The translations under genes and the position numbers were made by a program. The notes under the pieces were generated by a model. That model made no database searches. It saw only the letters and a program-made list of their open reading frames with translations, and was not told the DNA's origin. A stretch of 46,627 nt of DNA. Source: Nephromyces sp. MM_2019. Lineage: Eukaryota; Apicomplexa; Aconoidasida; Nephromycida. This document shows, one piece after another, positions 22,651-33,179 of this stretch (positions are counted from its first letter, which is position 1; each line of letters opens with the position of its first letter). The stretch is taken from assembly GCA_015657535.1 (NCBI GenBank), contig JADHZB010001435.1, positions 1 to 46,627 of the forward strand. Reading direction: 5' to 3'.

Positions 22651-22969
22651 TCATGCTCACCCCCTCTTCACCCTCTTCTCCTTCTGTAGTCATAAAATTT
22701 GCCCGTTTCTCAAAGGATCTTGTAATAGCCTCTTTTAGAACTAACAATCTCGCAACCATTCATTATGACTTTTTCTTTCATAAACTACGCACAATTGCTC
22801 CTGAGGAGACTCATGGCTCAGAGAAGCTTACCTCACCTCCTTCCCAGAGATATCTACGCATTTTTGAATCTTTCTATCTTTCCTCTAAGATCAGTGTGTT
22901 TGGTACCCTTCTCAAATCACTCGTGTGTCTTGAAGAAAAACGCTACATTTTGTTTGTACTGCCAAATAG

Positions 22970-24187
22970 ATGGAATCCTTGGAAATTCCCTCACAAATAG
23001 GCCACACACCCTCTGATGGCACCCAACTTTCCACCCAAAATCCAAAGCTCTTTCTTCAAGCTCCTCTTCCAGTTCCTGACTCCTCCAACCCAGCAACGCT
23101 GGAGTTGGAAAAACGCTTATCCAGATGGCGTAACATAATAAAGGCACCGGCTTCTAGGCCAACTAGTGCCATAGATAACCTCCTGAAGAGCAGAGCAGAC
23201 TGGAATCGTTTACAGCACACAATAGCAGCTCATTCAGCTGAGAAGAATGCCAGAAATTCAAAGGCAAACCCAAAATCTACAGCACTTCCTCATCTGTTGA
23301 TACCTGGTAGCCACCATCTTTTGCCAGAAAAAGGATCTGCTGAAAAGGGGCTATTGGAGAACTCACTACCGTGGCAAACTGAGTGGTGGACGCTCTTCCA
23401 TCCGCTCTCCTCCAGCCTGGTGCCAGAGGACTCTACCTGGAACTACAGTGGAAGTTCTCTCCTTGAAATTTCTGCCTCTAATGCCAAGGCAGAGCTGCTA
23501 ATGTCGGATCATAGAGGCAAAGATAGCGATACTAGAGGCAGGAAAAAGTTACTACACGCCGTAGCCAGAAAGGTGCTGGCTTACCCATTACCGGACAGAT
23601 TCTGTAAGGCTGCTCTCCCCTACAAGGAGAAAGCAGGTGGAGATGGCAGGATTACCGATGCCGTCAAGCGTCATCCCAGAAGCATCAATTTGATACCTGG
23701 TAATGGACTAAATGAAGACTCTAGAAGTGCCTCTTCAGCAGCAAGAAGTGCGATGATGATGTCGCATCTGCATCATCCATATATAGTAAAAAGCGCACAT
23801 ATTGACGATAGAGGTAATGGCTTCTCAGGCTCTGGAAAGTTACCTTCATTATTCGGTGAATCGGACAACTTCTCCTCTCCATTCGGGGTGGCACAATACC
23901 CAGCTATGAGGAAGGAACCTCCAAAAAAGTCAAAGACCTTATACGCTGATCGCAACTCATTCCTGCCCAATGCAGCACGTAATGCTCGTTTAGGGCAGCA
24001 GCATATTCTTGCTGAAGGAAAGGATATGCCTAGCGATCGCAAGTATCGTAACCCAGTATTGAGTACTGATGGAAGAGGTGATGAAGCAAGAGGTGGGGAA
24101 ATTTTTATGGATTATCAACAACACCTCCCAACTACTTGGGAGGGTGAAGATGCAAGAAGAAAACGCAAGAAAAAAGGCAGTTTCTAA
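22970..24187 (+). CDS. Unrecognised 405-residue protein, intronless
   Basis: The ATG at 22970 (ATAGATGGAATCC) opens 405 codons to TAA, far longer than expected by chance at this base composition. The product is hydrophilic, rich in Ser, Lys, Arg and Pro, with no signal peptide or membrane helix. Visible features: a basic N-terminal third (KRLSRWRNIIKAPASRP), tryptophan-rich LPWQTEWWTLFHPL at about residues 135-148, RGRKKLLHAVARKVLAYPLP at about 185-205, and a very basic C-terminus (EDARRKRKKKGSF), which would suit a nuclear or RNA-bound protein. I do not recognise the family. Two overlapping ORFs just upstream (22653-23000 and 22765-23016, other frames) may be 5' untranslated sequence or an upstream exon, so the true start could differ. 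Confidence 0.75.
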   Translation: MESLEIPSQIGHTPSDGTQLSTQNPKLFLQAPLPVPDSSNPATLELEKRLSRWRNIIKAPASRPTSAIDNLLKSRADWNRLQHTIAAHSAEKNARNSKANPKSTALPHLLIPGSHHLLPEKGSAEKGLLENSLPWQTEWWTLFHPLSSSLVPEDSTWNYSGSSLLEISASNAKAELLMSDHRGKDSDTRGRKKLLHAVARKVLAYPLPDRFCKAALPYKEKAGGDGRITDAVKRHPRSINLIPGNGLNEDSRSASSAARSAMMMSHLHHPYIVKSAHIDDRGNGFSGSGKLPSLFGESDNFSSPFGVAQYPAMRKEPPKKSKTLYADRNSFLPNAARNARLGQQHILAEGKDMPSDRKYRNPVLSTDGRGDEARGGEIFMDYQQHLPTTWEGEDARRKRKKKGSF

Positions 24188-24958
24188 AGGGTAGTTTCCC
24201 AGAGAGAAATCTTCAAGCGAATTAAAGAGTGCTTTCATTTACTCTCTGGAGAATAGGGATTATCATCTCTTTTTTTTGCATGGGGGGGTATTATCAGTAT
24301 ATATATAATGTACACCCAGGGTTTATTCTTGATAAGACTTTGAAGAGGATTTCTCTGCTTTGATTTCTCAGTTTGATAAGCTTAAGTATTCCCAAAAGGA
24401 CTAGAAAACACGTGAAAATTATGGAAAAATTGCTTTTTTTGGGATAATTTGGAAAAGGTTCGTAGTGCGTTTTAGTAGGAAAAAATATTATCATTCTAAA
24501 TCTATATACAAAGTGCAGCAAGAGTATGGACGCATGCCTGTATAGGGTAAACTTTCATCAAGTCTACAGGACTGGGTTGCAGTGCTTATAGCTGAAACTC
24601 TGTCTTTCTTGTAGAGTATTGGGTGAAGAAGGTGTACTTAAGCGACTCTCACAAGGGCTACCAGCTCTCACCGAGGTGTGTAACATGATGGGCTCAGTTC
24701 ATGCACTGTAGTTATATCTCATAAGCTGACAAGTCTCGGCAATAATCAGCGCTCTAATAGCAGCAAAATGACTAGGATTAAGGCTTAAGTACTGCATTCT
24801 TGAAGCAGTTGGACACTTGTACACTATTGGCATCTCTAACTAGCACTCTTTATAGAAAAGCATACATTAATATATGCAGATTTGGCTGGATTTTATACAG
24901 TATACATTCGAATGCCACTGATTTTACTACTGGTGGAATGTCTTCTGGGTAAAGTTCT

Positions 24959-25399
24959 CTAAGCTTGCAATTCGATTGATATGTTTCGCAGAATCATTGC
25001 CTTTGCAGTGTAGTCTCCCGGTGACTTCCTCTGAAATCCTCTATTCATATAAAGGACATGTCTTATGTTGAAGATATGTGGTAGTATACTTCTTGTAAGA
25101 ACTTCTTCGCACGCTTTTATATGCAGTAAAGAACTTTTCGTTATGTGGGAAAGCTGTGTGTGCGAAATATCTCCTAGAGATCTTCTCATTAAGCTAGCAA
25201 CGTTCGTGCGATTGCGATGGCTACCTTCATAAACTTCATCACAGCAAAGAAAAAAACGCTTTTTCTCAAGCAAGCTAGTATAAAATTGCATCAACTTAGT
25301 GTGTGTTGAGTTAATGAAAAGAACAAAGTGCTTGCTACTACCTACTTCTTCACTGGGAGAGCAAGTGATTTGACGGTAGAGGTTGATCTTCATCAACAA
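24959..25399 (-). CDS. Candidate 146-codon protein or exon, unidentified
   Basis: A minus-strand frame from ATG (MLMKINLYRQITCS..) runs 146 codons to TGA. This is unusually long for this AT-rich gap. It has mixed composition (LINSTHTKLMQFYTSLLEKK, RKSPGDYTAKAMILRN) and no membrane helix or motif I can name. No competing long frame lies on the plus strand. It may be a small intronless gene or one exon. Confidence 0.35.
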   Translation of the reverse strand: MLMKINLYRQITCSPSEEVGSSKHFVLFINSTHTKLMQFYTSLLEKKRFFLCCDEVYEGSHRNRTNVASLMRRSLGDISHTQLSHITKSSLLHIKACEEVLTRSILPHIFNIRHVLYMNRGFQRKSPGDYTAKAMILRNISIELQA

Positions 25400-25564
25400 C
25401 TACATTCCATCCTTCTGGTTGCACACAACCACCTCATCCACAGAGCTTGAAAAACTGAGATTTGCCTCGTGTTAAGCGTGAAAATACTCAAAATCATCAT
25501 CTCTCAGAACTAAGGTAGCCTACTCGAAACTAAGCCCAGACACTGGATGCTTGAGACCTACTAA

Positions 25565-26084
25565 TTGATTCCTTCACGGAAATCAACAGGCAGTAAGCAG
25601 AGAGTAAACAAGCGAAAAGACACTTTCAAGGAGGTATCAACATTGAATGACGGCCTATATTGCACACACGATTTTATGCGTTTACGTGCTATTTCGGTGT
25701 GTGTGGAAGGTGTAGCAAATGGTAGAGGGCAGAGCCAATTGCAGCAGACAACGTTGCGTTAAACACAGGAAAAACTCAAGCAAAAACTCCCGAATCGTGT
25801 GCGAAGTGTCCTTAAACATCTATGAGTACAGCCCTATTGCCCCTTCCTCAACATCACTACTATTCATAGCTCTTCAGGAATACCTAAGAAAATCGGCTAA
25901 ATGCACCCCGAATGGTGAGAGGGAAGTTACACACACAACAGATTTTATCACTGGAGGAGTAGCAACACAACTTCTCTGTACATACACCAAACACTTTAGC
26001 TCACTGGAGCAGCACCACAACCTCTTTTTTCATACACAACTCGGAAGACTGAGCAAAATGCGATTCAGGAAATTCAGTTATTGA
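25565..26084 (+). other. Two overlapping plus-strand ORFs, doubtful
   Basis: A 65-codon ORF (25565-25762) and a 121-codon ORF (25719-26084) overlap in different frames. Both have ordinary composition and no motif. They could be exons or chance. I see no joining splice pair that convinces. Confidence 0.15.
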
Positions 26085-26313
26085 AACCTGACCTGCAAAG
26101 GGTAGGCCTTGAGCTTCACCCTTTTACATCATCACAGAAACACAGCTGCAGATAAAATTGAGGAGAATCACCATAAACCAAACATTTTTTGGCGTGCTTT
26201 TACACATATAAAATGTCTTTTCCACTTTAAGGTTGACCTTGTTACGCTATATATCACACATACACCCATCACCTGCTTTTATTCTAGCCAAAAAGCCTCT
26301 TTCATCGTGAAAT

Positions 26314-27210
26314 TTAAGAGCAAAAAATTAGTAGCATAAACACCAGGGTGGAAGTAACACGCAAAAAATACAGGCCTTCGCGTAATAAATCACGAAATTT
26401 CAACTTCTCATTCCACGTGTGTGTGTGCGCGTGTTTCACTGCATTAAAATAGCTCCATGAGGTAGAGAGATGAAAAGGCTCTTTCCAACGGATATATATG
26501 TGTATTTCAGGCAATAAATTCCTAAACTTAAGGCAGTTCCAGATTACAAGAAGTAAGGAGAAACGATCCTGATGGGGTGTGTGTGCACATAGCAAGAGAT
26601 TGCATTTCTTGACCGAGGCAGCTAGCATTGCTATGCGTATTCTTCACCTTGAAATTTCCAGTAAAGAACAGGCAGTAGGTAGAAGATCGCTCCATCCCAA
26701 AGCTACACAAGGCATCTTGAGATTCGCAAGGTTTATAGGGTAAAGAAACATCAAGATATCTGCCGATAAACCATTTTATACACACCAAATCACCCGTCAA
26801 AGTCTGATGAGATTACTGAACTTCCGTGCGATCGGTTCATAAGCATATCGATATGCCTATAACCTGCAAAGTGAGCACAATCTTCGATACAGAAAGAGGG
26901 TAGAAGAACTCGTAAAATGATGAACCTGCCTTAGAAGATCAGCATCTTCTGGTTAAGAGCATGGGCTTCTTTTCAGAGGTTGTACAAATAGTAGGCTCAC
27001 CGGCTAAACGATGAATAGAAGAAAGAATGGAATATGGTTGTTGCCTTTGGAAAGGAAGACCTACCCACAGCGAGAAGAAAACCTAGTAGCATTAAAACCC
27101 CTTGAAACACCGTGTTTACCAGTATATTAGGGTATTCAAAAGTCCTGAGGTACTTGCTCCTCGAATTTCGCCAAAATTTAGGCAAACACAAAAGGTGGCC
27201 TCCAAAACTA
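26314..27210 (-). CDS. Candidate minus-strand multi-exon gene ending in a membrane helix
   Basis: Three minus-strand segments look coding. About 27200-27085 encodes FWRNSRSKYLRTFEYPNIL and then a hydrophobic stretch. About 26791-26640, after the acceptor TAATCTCATCAG, encodes TGDLVCIKWFIGRYLDVSLP up to a GTGAAG donor. ORF 26628-26314 ends KLKFRDLLREGLYFLRVTST followed by VFMLLIFCS and TAA, a hydrophobic C-terminus. The pieces are in order and on one strand, but the full junctions and phases were not resolved and no family was recognised. Confidence 0.25.
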
Positions 27211-27675
27211 CAGGAATATCAACGCTGAACAAACCCCAGCCAATCCCAGTGATTTAGTCTGTCACTTCTTCTGAATCTTCAAAGATTTTCCTCTTTAAGC
27301 ATAAATTTCTTCAAATCTCCCTCTTTCTAAGCTCTTCGTTTGGCACTCCTGCACTTTTTTGCTGGAAACTCAAATATTCTCCACATAATGGAAAAATCCG
27401 ATTTTTTCCTTTGTTTCATCTTACAGCTTCCTTTATAGCTCCCTTCATGAGGATGACAGTAAGTTCTCTTCAGTATACTCTCTCTCATAATGTCTCTCTC
27501 ATAACCTCTCTCTTTCATAGTCTTTCAGGATCTCTTTCTCTCTTTTCATGCCCTCTCATACTCTGTCAAACCCCTAATACCCACACATAACCTCTAACAT
27601 CTAAAAGCTTCAAAAACCACCAACCTTCAATATCCACTTTCCTGCTTCATCATTCAGAGTTTCTAAACAACACAC

Positions 27676-28272
27676 TCACAAGTAAGGATGATCCTTCCTA
27701 ACAGAATTCACGGTTTTGTTATATAATGCCGTAAAGTCTAGAGACTCTCCCTTTTCATCCAGAAGATCCTTGGCATCATCACCACACGACGAAACAAGCA
27801 AAACACTAGTTGCTCTCTTCGAACTGCAGCATGCTCCAAGCAAGCGCTTGCTGCTAATATAAGCGTATACGATATCCTTGTCTTCACATAGTATAGGTAG
27901 ATGGGCAATAATATCAACTGGATGAACATCTGCCGCTATAAACACTATTCCTGTGCTGCCTTTTCGAAGCGATTTTGTTACCTCTTGTACGCCTCTCTTC
28001 AGACATTTTTGATGAAACGTCTTGGAAGAAGATGGGTGCTCCGCTTGCTTTCTTCGAGCTAACCTCAAACCCTTATCATAATTTACTGCCTTTTTTACCA
28101 ACTTCAAAGTCCTTTCCAATAGCTTGCCAGAAAGTAGTGGATGCGCAATGGGGGAGACATACTGCTCAGTAACCCCAGCGCTCTGAGATACTTTTTTCAA
28201 CATGAGAGAGGGGGGGGTGGATATAAAGGGTGAAATAGCACAGGCTAAGTTTTTCAGATACTCTGAAAGCAA
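27676..28272 (-). CDS. NHP2: NHP2 homologue, box H/ACA snoRNP protein (L7Ae family)
   Basis: NHP2 binds box H/ACA guide RNAs with Cbf5, Nop10 and Gar1 to direct rRNA pseudouridylation in the nucleolus. The 198-codon intronless frame matches the family throughout: PIAHPLLSGKLLERTLKLVKKAV at residues 41-63, the L7Ae RNA-binding core LKRGVQEVTKSLRKGSTGIVF at 91-111, AADVHPVDIIAHLPILCEDKDI at 113-134, YAYISSKRLLGACCSSKRATSV at 136-157. Human NHP2 has 153 residues. The extra length is a basic insert of 27 residues (64-90) between the first helix and the RNA-binding core, plus a longer N-terminus. The start at 28272 (MLSEYL) is the first ATG; the in-frame Met24 (MLKKVSQSAG) at 28203 is equally plausible and gives a more typical length. 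Confidence 0.93.
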   Translation of the reverse strand: MLSEYLKNLACAISPFISTPPSLMLKKVSQSAGVTEQYVSPIAHPLLSGKLLERTLKLVKKAVNYDKGLRLARRKQAEHPSSSKTFHQKCLKRGVQEVTKSLRKGSTGIVFIAADVHPVDIIAHLPILCEDKDIVYAYISSKRLLGACCSSKRATSVLLVSSCGDDAKDLLDEKGESLDFTALYNKTVNSVRKDHPYL

Positions 28273-28405
28273 GTGAAGCGGGGATGAAGATATTGTGTGA
28301 AGAGAGGTATCACGGGAATCAAGAAATTCGCAGAAATATCTTCATATGAGGAGGGAGGTTTGAGGCTTTTGGTAGTTTATCATGAAAAGTTATTCCTTCA
28401 TTTAA

Positions 28406-28700
28406 TTGTGTGTTGCTGTGTGTGTCCGTGTGATGCGTAACATAATGTGTGCGCAATATGTGTATATGATATATAATGTGTACGGGATGTGTATGTCATA
28501 TGTAATGTGTGCGGTATGTACCTTGTGTGTGCGACACATCCTGTGCGTACGATATATCTATGCGATGTACCTTGTGTGTGCGATATATCTATGCGATGTA
28601 CCTTGTGTGTGCGATATATCTATGCGATGTACCTTGTGTGTGCGATATATCCTGTGTGTGGTAATCATATGAGGCTGCCCAGTTGGGATGTCGTGGACCC
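28406..28700 (+). repeat. TG-rich stretch with 31-bp tandem repeat
   Basis: A 31-bp unit beginning GATATATCTATGCGATGTAC starts at 28551, 28582 and 28613 with a partial fourth copy at 28644; the three copies are identical. A diverged copy precedes them near 28511. As 31 is not a multiple of 3, the ORFs through it (CVRYI, MYLVCAIY) rotate frame and are artefacts. Confidence 0.9.
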
Positions 28701-28704
28701 CTGA

Positions 28705-31700
28705 CTAGTGAAGCTTTGAAGCGGAGGTTTTTCCAAGTTTGCTGTAAGCAGAGTTCTCTGCTGGTGGAAGCTTTGGGTAAGCTGCTCGGTAAGGATTAAC
28801 ACATGCGAATGGGATATCATCTTCATACTGTGCGGTGGTGATTCACTAAGGGTTGAAGAGCAGAGATATTTTCTAACAAAACTTCTTCATTTAAACGTAT
28901 TCCTAGCCTGAGAGATTTAGTGCTGGGATGTGTTAGTAAAGGAGGAAATAATAATGATAATTTGAAGTAAATTGTATGAGATTCCTCATTTATTCATCAC
29001 GTTTAGATTTCTAGCCGTTTCTTTTGGTAGTTTACTGTTTTTAGTAGCTAAAATGTAGTTTTATCAAACCCATCAGGGTAATCTTCGGTGTATCTTAAAC
29101 CCTAAAGCTTACTCTTACGAAGCAGAAGCGTATAATAATAATGATTAAAGCATACGGCTTGCATTATAAGAAGTAACAAGAGAAATTTGTGTCTTTCTAG
29201 CTGACTTTATCCCTTGAATCTCCATTTTTTGTAGGAGTACATACACCTCAAGTCCTGATTCATCGACACGTGATGCTGTTAACATGGGCAAAACAACAAT
29301 CTACTTATCATTACATCAGTTGATCAATCACAGCGTAGCTGACGACTCATTCGTCAAGCATGGCTATTCCTTAGCATCTTCAAGTTCTTTGCATCATCAG
29401 TAGTTGAAAAGATAATGGAATTTCCTCTGTAGCTGGTAAGACTTACAAAAACAGATTCATAGACCAACTGATGCACATTTATAGCTTTTATGGTCACTTT
29501 AGTACTGAAAAAGTGGACTGTCTGTTTGAAGATTGCAGCCACGCTTTATATTGGTAGGTGTAAACGGACATATGCATCACACGCACAGCACGAATCTTTC
29601 TCCTCTTAACCAAAATGTGCTACAAATCGCTCAAGTATGTGCTTTTAGCTCATTGAAAACACGCTCTGTGTGGAGTAAATGCCTTGAAGTTTAAAACTTT
29701 GGGGTGCGTGTACGAGGTGAATTAGAGGTGAAATGCGAGTTAAGTGGGTTACCTCTTCATCAAGTCTTTTCCCGTCGCAAAATCCTCAAAATTTAATTTT
29801 TCAGCATAATCAAAGTGGGAGACGCCTCCTAACAGCACATATCCCGTCATGTCTACAAGAGAATGCTGCAGCAGAAATCGTCTTTTCTACACATCATGAT
29901 ATTCATCTAGTCTAAGTTTTGAATGCATAAGGAACCCAATAGAATCAATGCAAAAACAGGTACTCTGCAATCTGATGACATTTCACTGACTTTTGTAGCC
30001 ATTCAATTTTAGCAATCGCTTCGTTGCCCTTGCATTGCTTTTCTTATCCGATACCACGCGCCATTTTCACAAGGAAGTGAAACTATATTCCCTTCTTAGT
30101 AACCTGATTACGCTTTATGCACACATTAACCGTCACTTCTTTTTAGCTAGTCATTTAGCAGACAGAAGAGGCAGCAAGCTGCAGTACAATAAAATAAACA
30201 ATCACACTTGAAGCAACAGCTTCCGAGCTTAGAAGAATTCTAAGGTTATTACCACTAATTATACGTTAACTATACGTGCTTTACTTCAATAGCTACTTTT
30301 GATCACGGTTTCATCCCAAGTCAGTAAAAAAGCAACAGCATTTTACACAGCAGCCAGACTAAATGCATTCAAAATGTGGCGTTACCAGTACCGAAGCCAC
30401 ATGATGAGTCATCACAATATCATGCCATAACGACAAAAAAAACCGGTAAAATGAAGTGTAGGAGCGCTAAAAGGTGGTTATAGCAGTTGTACATCCTCCA
30501 TGAGCACACGAAAACTAACTCCATAAGCTTCTGGAGAAAGCAGTCCCCGAAAAAATTGCAGCATGTTCAAGTAAATTTGAAGGGTCTGATAAGTACCGCA
30601 AACCTTGAATCGCTGGCGTGACACCAAAATTTCACTTTCACAGCCGCCTGCTGACGAGTTCAGAGGCGAAAAATCTACAAATTTGCGGCGGAAACACGCA
30701 GGAAGCATTAAAGCAATCAAATATATTTCTTCTCCTTCAGGTGATTGCTTTGTATACCCTAAAGGATATCATCAAAAAGCCGCCAATTTTTGTTTACCAT
30801 TATTTTCTCTCGTGGCTGATTCAATATAAGCCTTTTTGTATACTGCTGAGAAGGTGACTGACTCTATGTATATAGTGACATGAAGTTAAGGTAATGCATC
30901 TCATATCAGCCGATGAGATAAGCCAAGGAATATGTACCGAGCAGATACTGTACACTCCAGATCGATAGACAGGGGGAAGCTGAGGCAGCATACGATTGAA
31001 AAGGCTGGCAGCCCTTCATATACTACCAGAAAGCATCGAGGTTTTTTCTTGTACCCGTAAATTCCCTCTTAACCAGCCACAGGGCTGGCATTATTAGGAC
31101 GTAGTATCTGCATTGGCTATACGGTAAGTAACGCAAATAAGCAACTCGAACGATATCCTCAAGCACAACCTCAAAAAGAAGGAGTTACAAAAAAGCATAA
31201 ACGAATATATAGACATATACAGACATACATATGCATATGCATAGACATAGGCATAACATAAAGACATACACATAGCATACGTATATCCCCCACTAGGAAG
31301 AAACAGGCTGAGAATCACACTGGGTCTCGATCTCCAACACACAGAATCCCTATAAGAATACCTATGATGTTTTTTCCTCAAGAGTTCACTTTGGACGCCA
31401 TAACTTTTCGTAGCGCTTTGAATTTTTGCAACGGGAAAGTAGAGCATTCATTTCCGTTGCTGACGCTTTCTTCCTATTTTATTATCTCTTCGCTTGTAAT
31501 AGCGGAAAACAATCTTCTAAGGTTAAAGAGCTATTACACTATATCAAAGAGAGACTACAATAACTGAGCAACGTGGCTATTTCCAAAATCTTACAATCAG
31601 CAGCCAATTGTGCTGCAAAGAAGCTACCTTTCTAACTGAATTTTTGGGTGGACTTCAGTGCCTTGAAGCATAACGAAGCCTCAAGGCCGATTTAAAAAAA

Positions 31701-32600
31701 AAAAAATATTATACTAAGAAAATGCGAGATTTTCGCACGGCTATTGGCTGGACTATTTAATTGTAATTCTCCAAAGAATTGTTCAAATCACAAATCACGC
31801 CACTGCGAATGATTTAATGCAAAATTTTAGCCCACAAGAGAGAGTTCCAGAGAGTGGGACCAACGAAAATCAGGTCAATGTGTTGCATGAGACGAACAAA
31901 GTATACACAAAAAACGAGAAGAAACGGTGACATATCGTTATCATGAAATCATAGGAGGACCGACAAAAAGCAGTTTCGGCTTTCGACTGTTGAGATCAAC
32001 AGCTTTATAGATTTTTGCATCCAGAGGATAAAATGAGGAGGTATTACCTCAATGACAGCTAATTTATTCGTTTAACCTAATAAATTCTATTGGAAAAAGC
32101 CTTCTTGGAGTAATGCAACTACCCTCATTCCATAGTGGAGCCTCTCTCATCTACTATTCCGATTTTTAAAAATGCCTTCTGCTATGAAATACTAAACGGA
32201 TTTTCAGGACAGACACTCGACACGTGGCGGTGAGCACTTTGAATATTATTTAACGAAGGGAAAATGGGAGGTCACAATTTTCACACACGAAGAAGTAAAG
32301 CAGCTTTCCTAGTGGCAATAGAAGCGAAAATCTCTTGCGTTCTATGTGCGAATGAGCCTGCTTCATGCTGAAAAAACCTCGACAATCGAGCACTGTGTAA
32401 ACTCTCTGGTTTGGTAGCTTTTTTACATCTCAAGAACGTCTAGTGTGCTATCAAGGCTGAACACTCCCCTCTATTTACATCAATCAAGCACTGTAATAAT
32501 CGAAAGAGCAGTGAAATCCAATGCTTTCATGTTCTCAAATAGCTCTAAATGAAGCCTGGCATCTTCTAAAAGGGTCGTGTCTCCCGGTAACAGAAATTCA
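28705..32600. other. Gap without a firmly supported gene
   Basis: The sequence is AT-rich, with no family motif seen. The most protein-like frames are the plus ORF 29733-29915, the minus ORF 30708-30478 (listed separately), the plus ORF 31364-31567 and the minus ORF 31447-31094, whose middle is a CATA/TATG simple repeat (31190-31290) that inflates it. A 13-A run lies at about 31693. Confidence 0.4.
30478..30708 (-). CDS. Possible small protein or exon, unidentified
   Basis: A minus-strand frame starts at an ATG (MLPACFRRKFVDFSPLN..) and ends ..RVLMEDVQLL then TAA, 76 residues of mixed composition (LQIYLNMLQFFRGLLSPEAY). It is longer than most open frames in this gap, but nothing in it is recognisable. 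Plus-strand ORFs of 74-79 codons overlap it. Confidence 0.25.
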   Translation of the reverse strand: MLPACFRRKFVDFSPLNSSAGGCESEILVSRQRFKVCGTYQTLQIYLNMLQFFRGLLSPEAYGVSFRVLMEDVQLL

Positions 32601-32610
32601 TCCACAGTAC

Positions 32611-32859
32611 TCAATTCCTAAGGGGCTTGCCACACAAATCTTGAATTCTAAACAAAAACTCGTTCCAATTATGTGCCAGAGAGGATTTTTCCCGATTATA
32701 CAGCCTCAACTCGTCATATGAATAGTCGAATTCGTTTTCACCACTTATCGAACGCAAATCAAAGGATATCTGTTCACGAAGTAGCCTGAACTGCCCAAGC
32801 TTAGACGAGAGCTGCAAACAGCCAGCACCCACTCCTAGCAAAAAGTAGGTGAGCGACAT
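32611..32859 (-). CDS. Candidate 82-residue single-membrane-segment protein
   Basis: The ATG at 32859 (TACAAGATGTCG) opens 82 codons to TGA. The N-terminus MSLTYFLLGVGAGCLQL forms one hydrophobic segment with a GxGxG pattern, followed by a charged region (LLREQISFDLRS) and a C-terminal NREKSSLAHNWNEFLFRIQD. One short N-terminal membrane helix with a small-residue motif, then a soluble tail with a WN pair, resembles the layout of small mitochondrial inner-membrane (MICOS Mic13-like) proteins. This is resemblance in layout only; I cannot show homology. The composition looks like real protein and no competing frame on the other strand is better. Confidence 0.5.
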   Translation of the reverse strand: MSLTYFLLGVGAGCLQLSSKLGQFRLLREQISFDLRSISGENEFDYSYDELRLYNREKSSLAHNWNEFLFRIQDLCGKPLRN

Positions 32860-33009
32860 CTTGTAACTTTGAAAGGGGTACACTGGTAGCCGAGATACTG
32901 GGTGATTGCAGCTTCAGACAGTTGATATATATAGCACCGATCTTTGTCTCCGCTGCAAAGTCAAAGAAAGGCATTTTAAAGTCCTGCAGCTAATGTAATG
33001 ATGAATACA

Positions 33010-33175
33010 TTCAAGTCATCTTCATAGTTTGAAGCAACACACACGCATTGACTTGCTATCACACGTTTAACTTATCTTCATAGTTTGAAGAAACACACGC
33101 ATATTGACTTGGTATCATAAACTCAATTTATTTCAATAGTTTACAGAAACACACACACATTGACTCCTCATCTTC
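33010..33175 (+). repeat. 56-bp tandem repeat, three copies
   Basis: TCTTCATAGTTTGAAG followed by AACACACACGCATTGACT starts at 33019, 33075 and 33131 (the last diverged), with exact 56-bp spacing. It lies in a gap with no gene and has no open frame. Confidence 0.85.
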
Positions 33176-33179
33176 AAGC

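Noticed and set aside
28406..28704. Plus-strand ORFs with repeated MYLVCAIYLCD-like units
   Set aside because: The 31-bp period is not a multiple of three, so the peptide repeat is only frame rotation through a tandem repeat.
31094..31447. 117-codon minus-strand ORF as a membrane protein
   Set aside because: Its middle is a CATA/TATG simple repeat that gives a false YAYAYV hydrophobic stretch.
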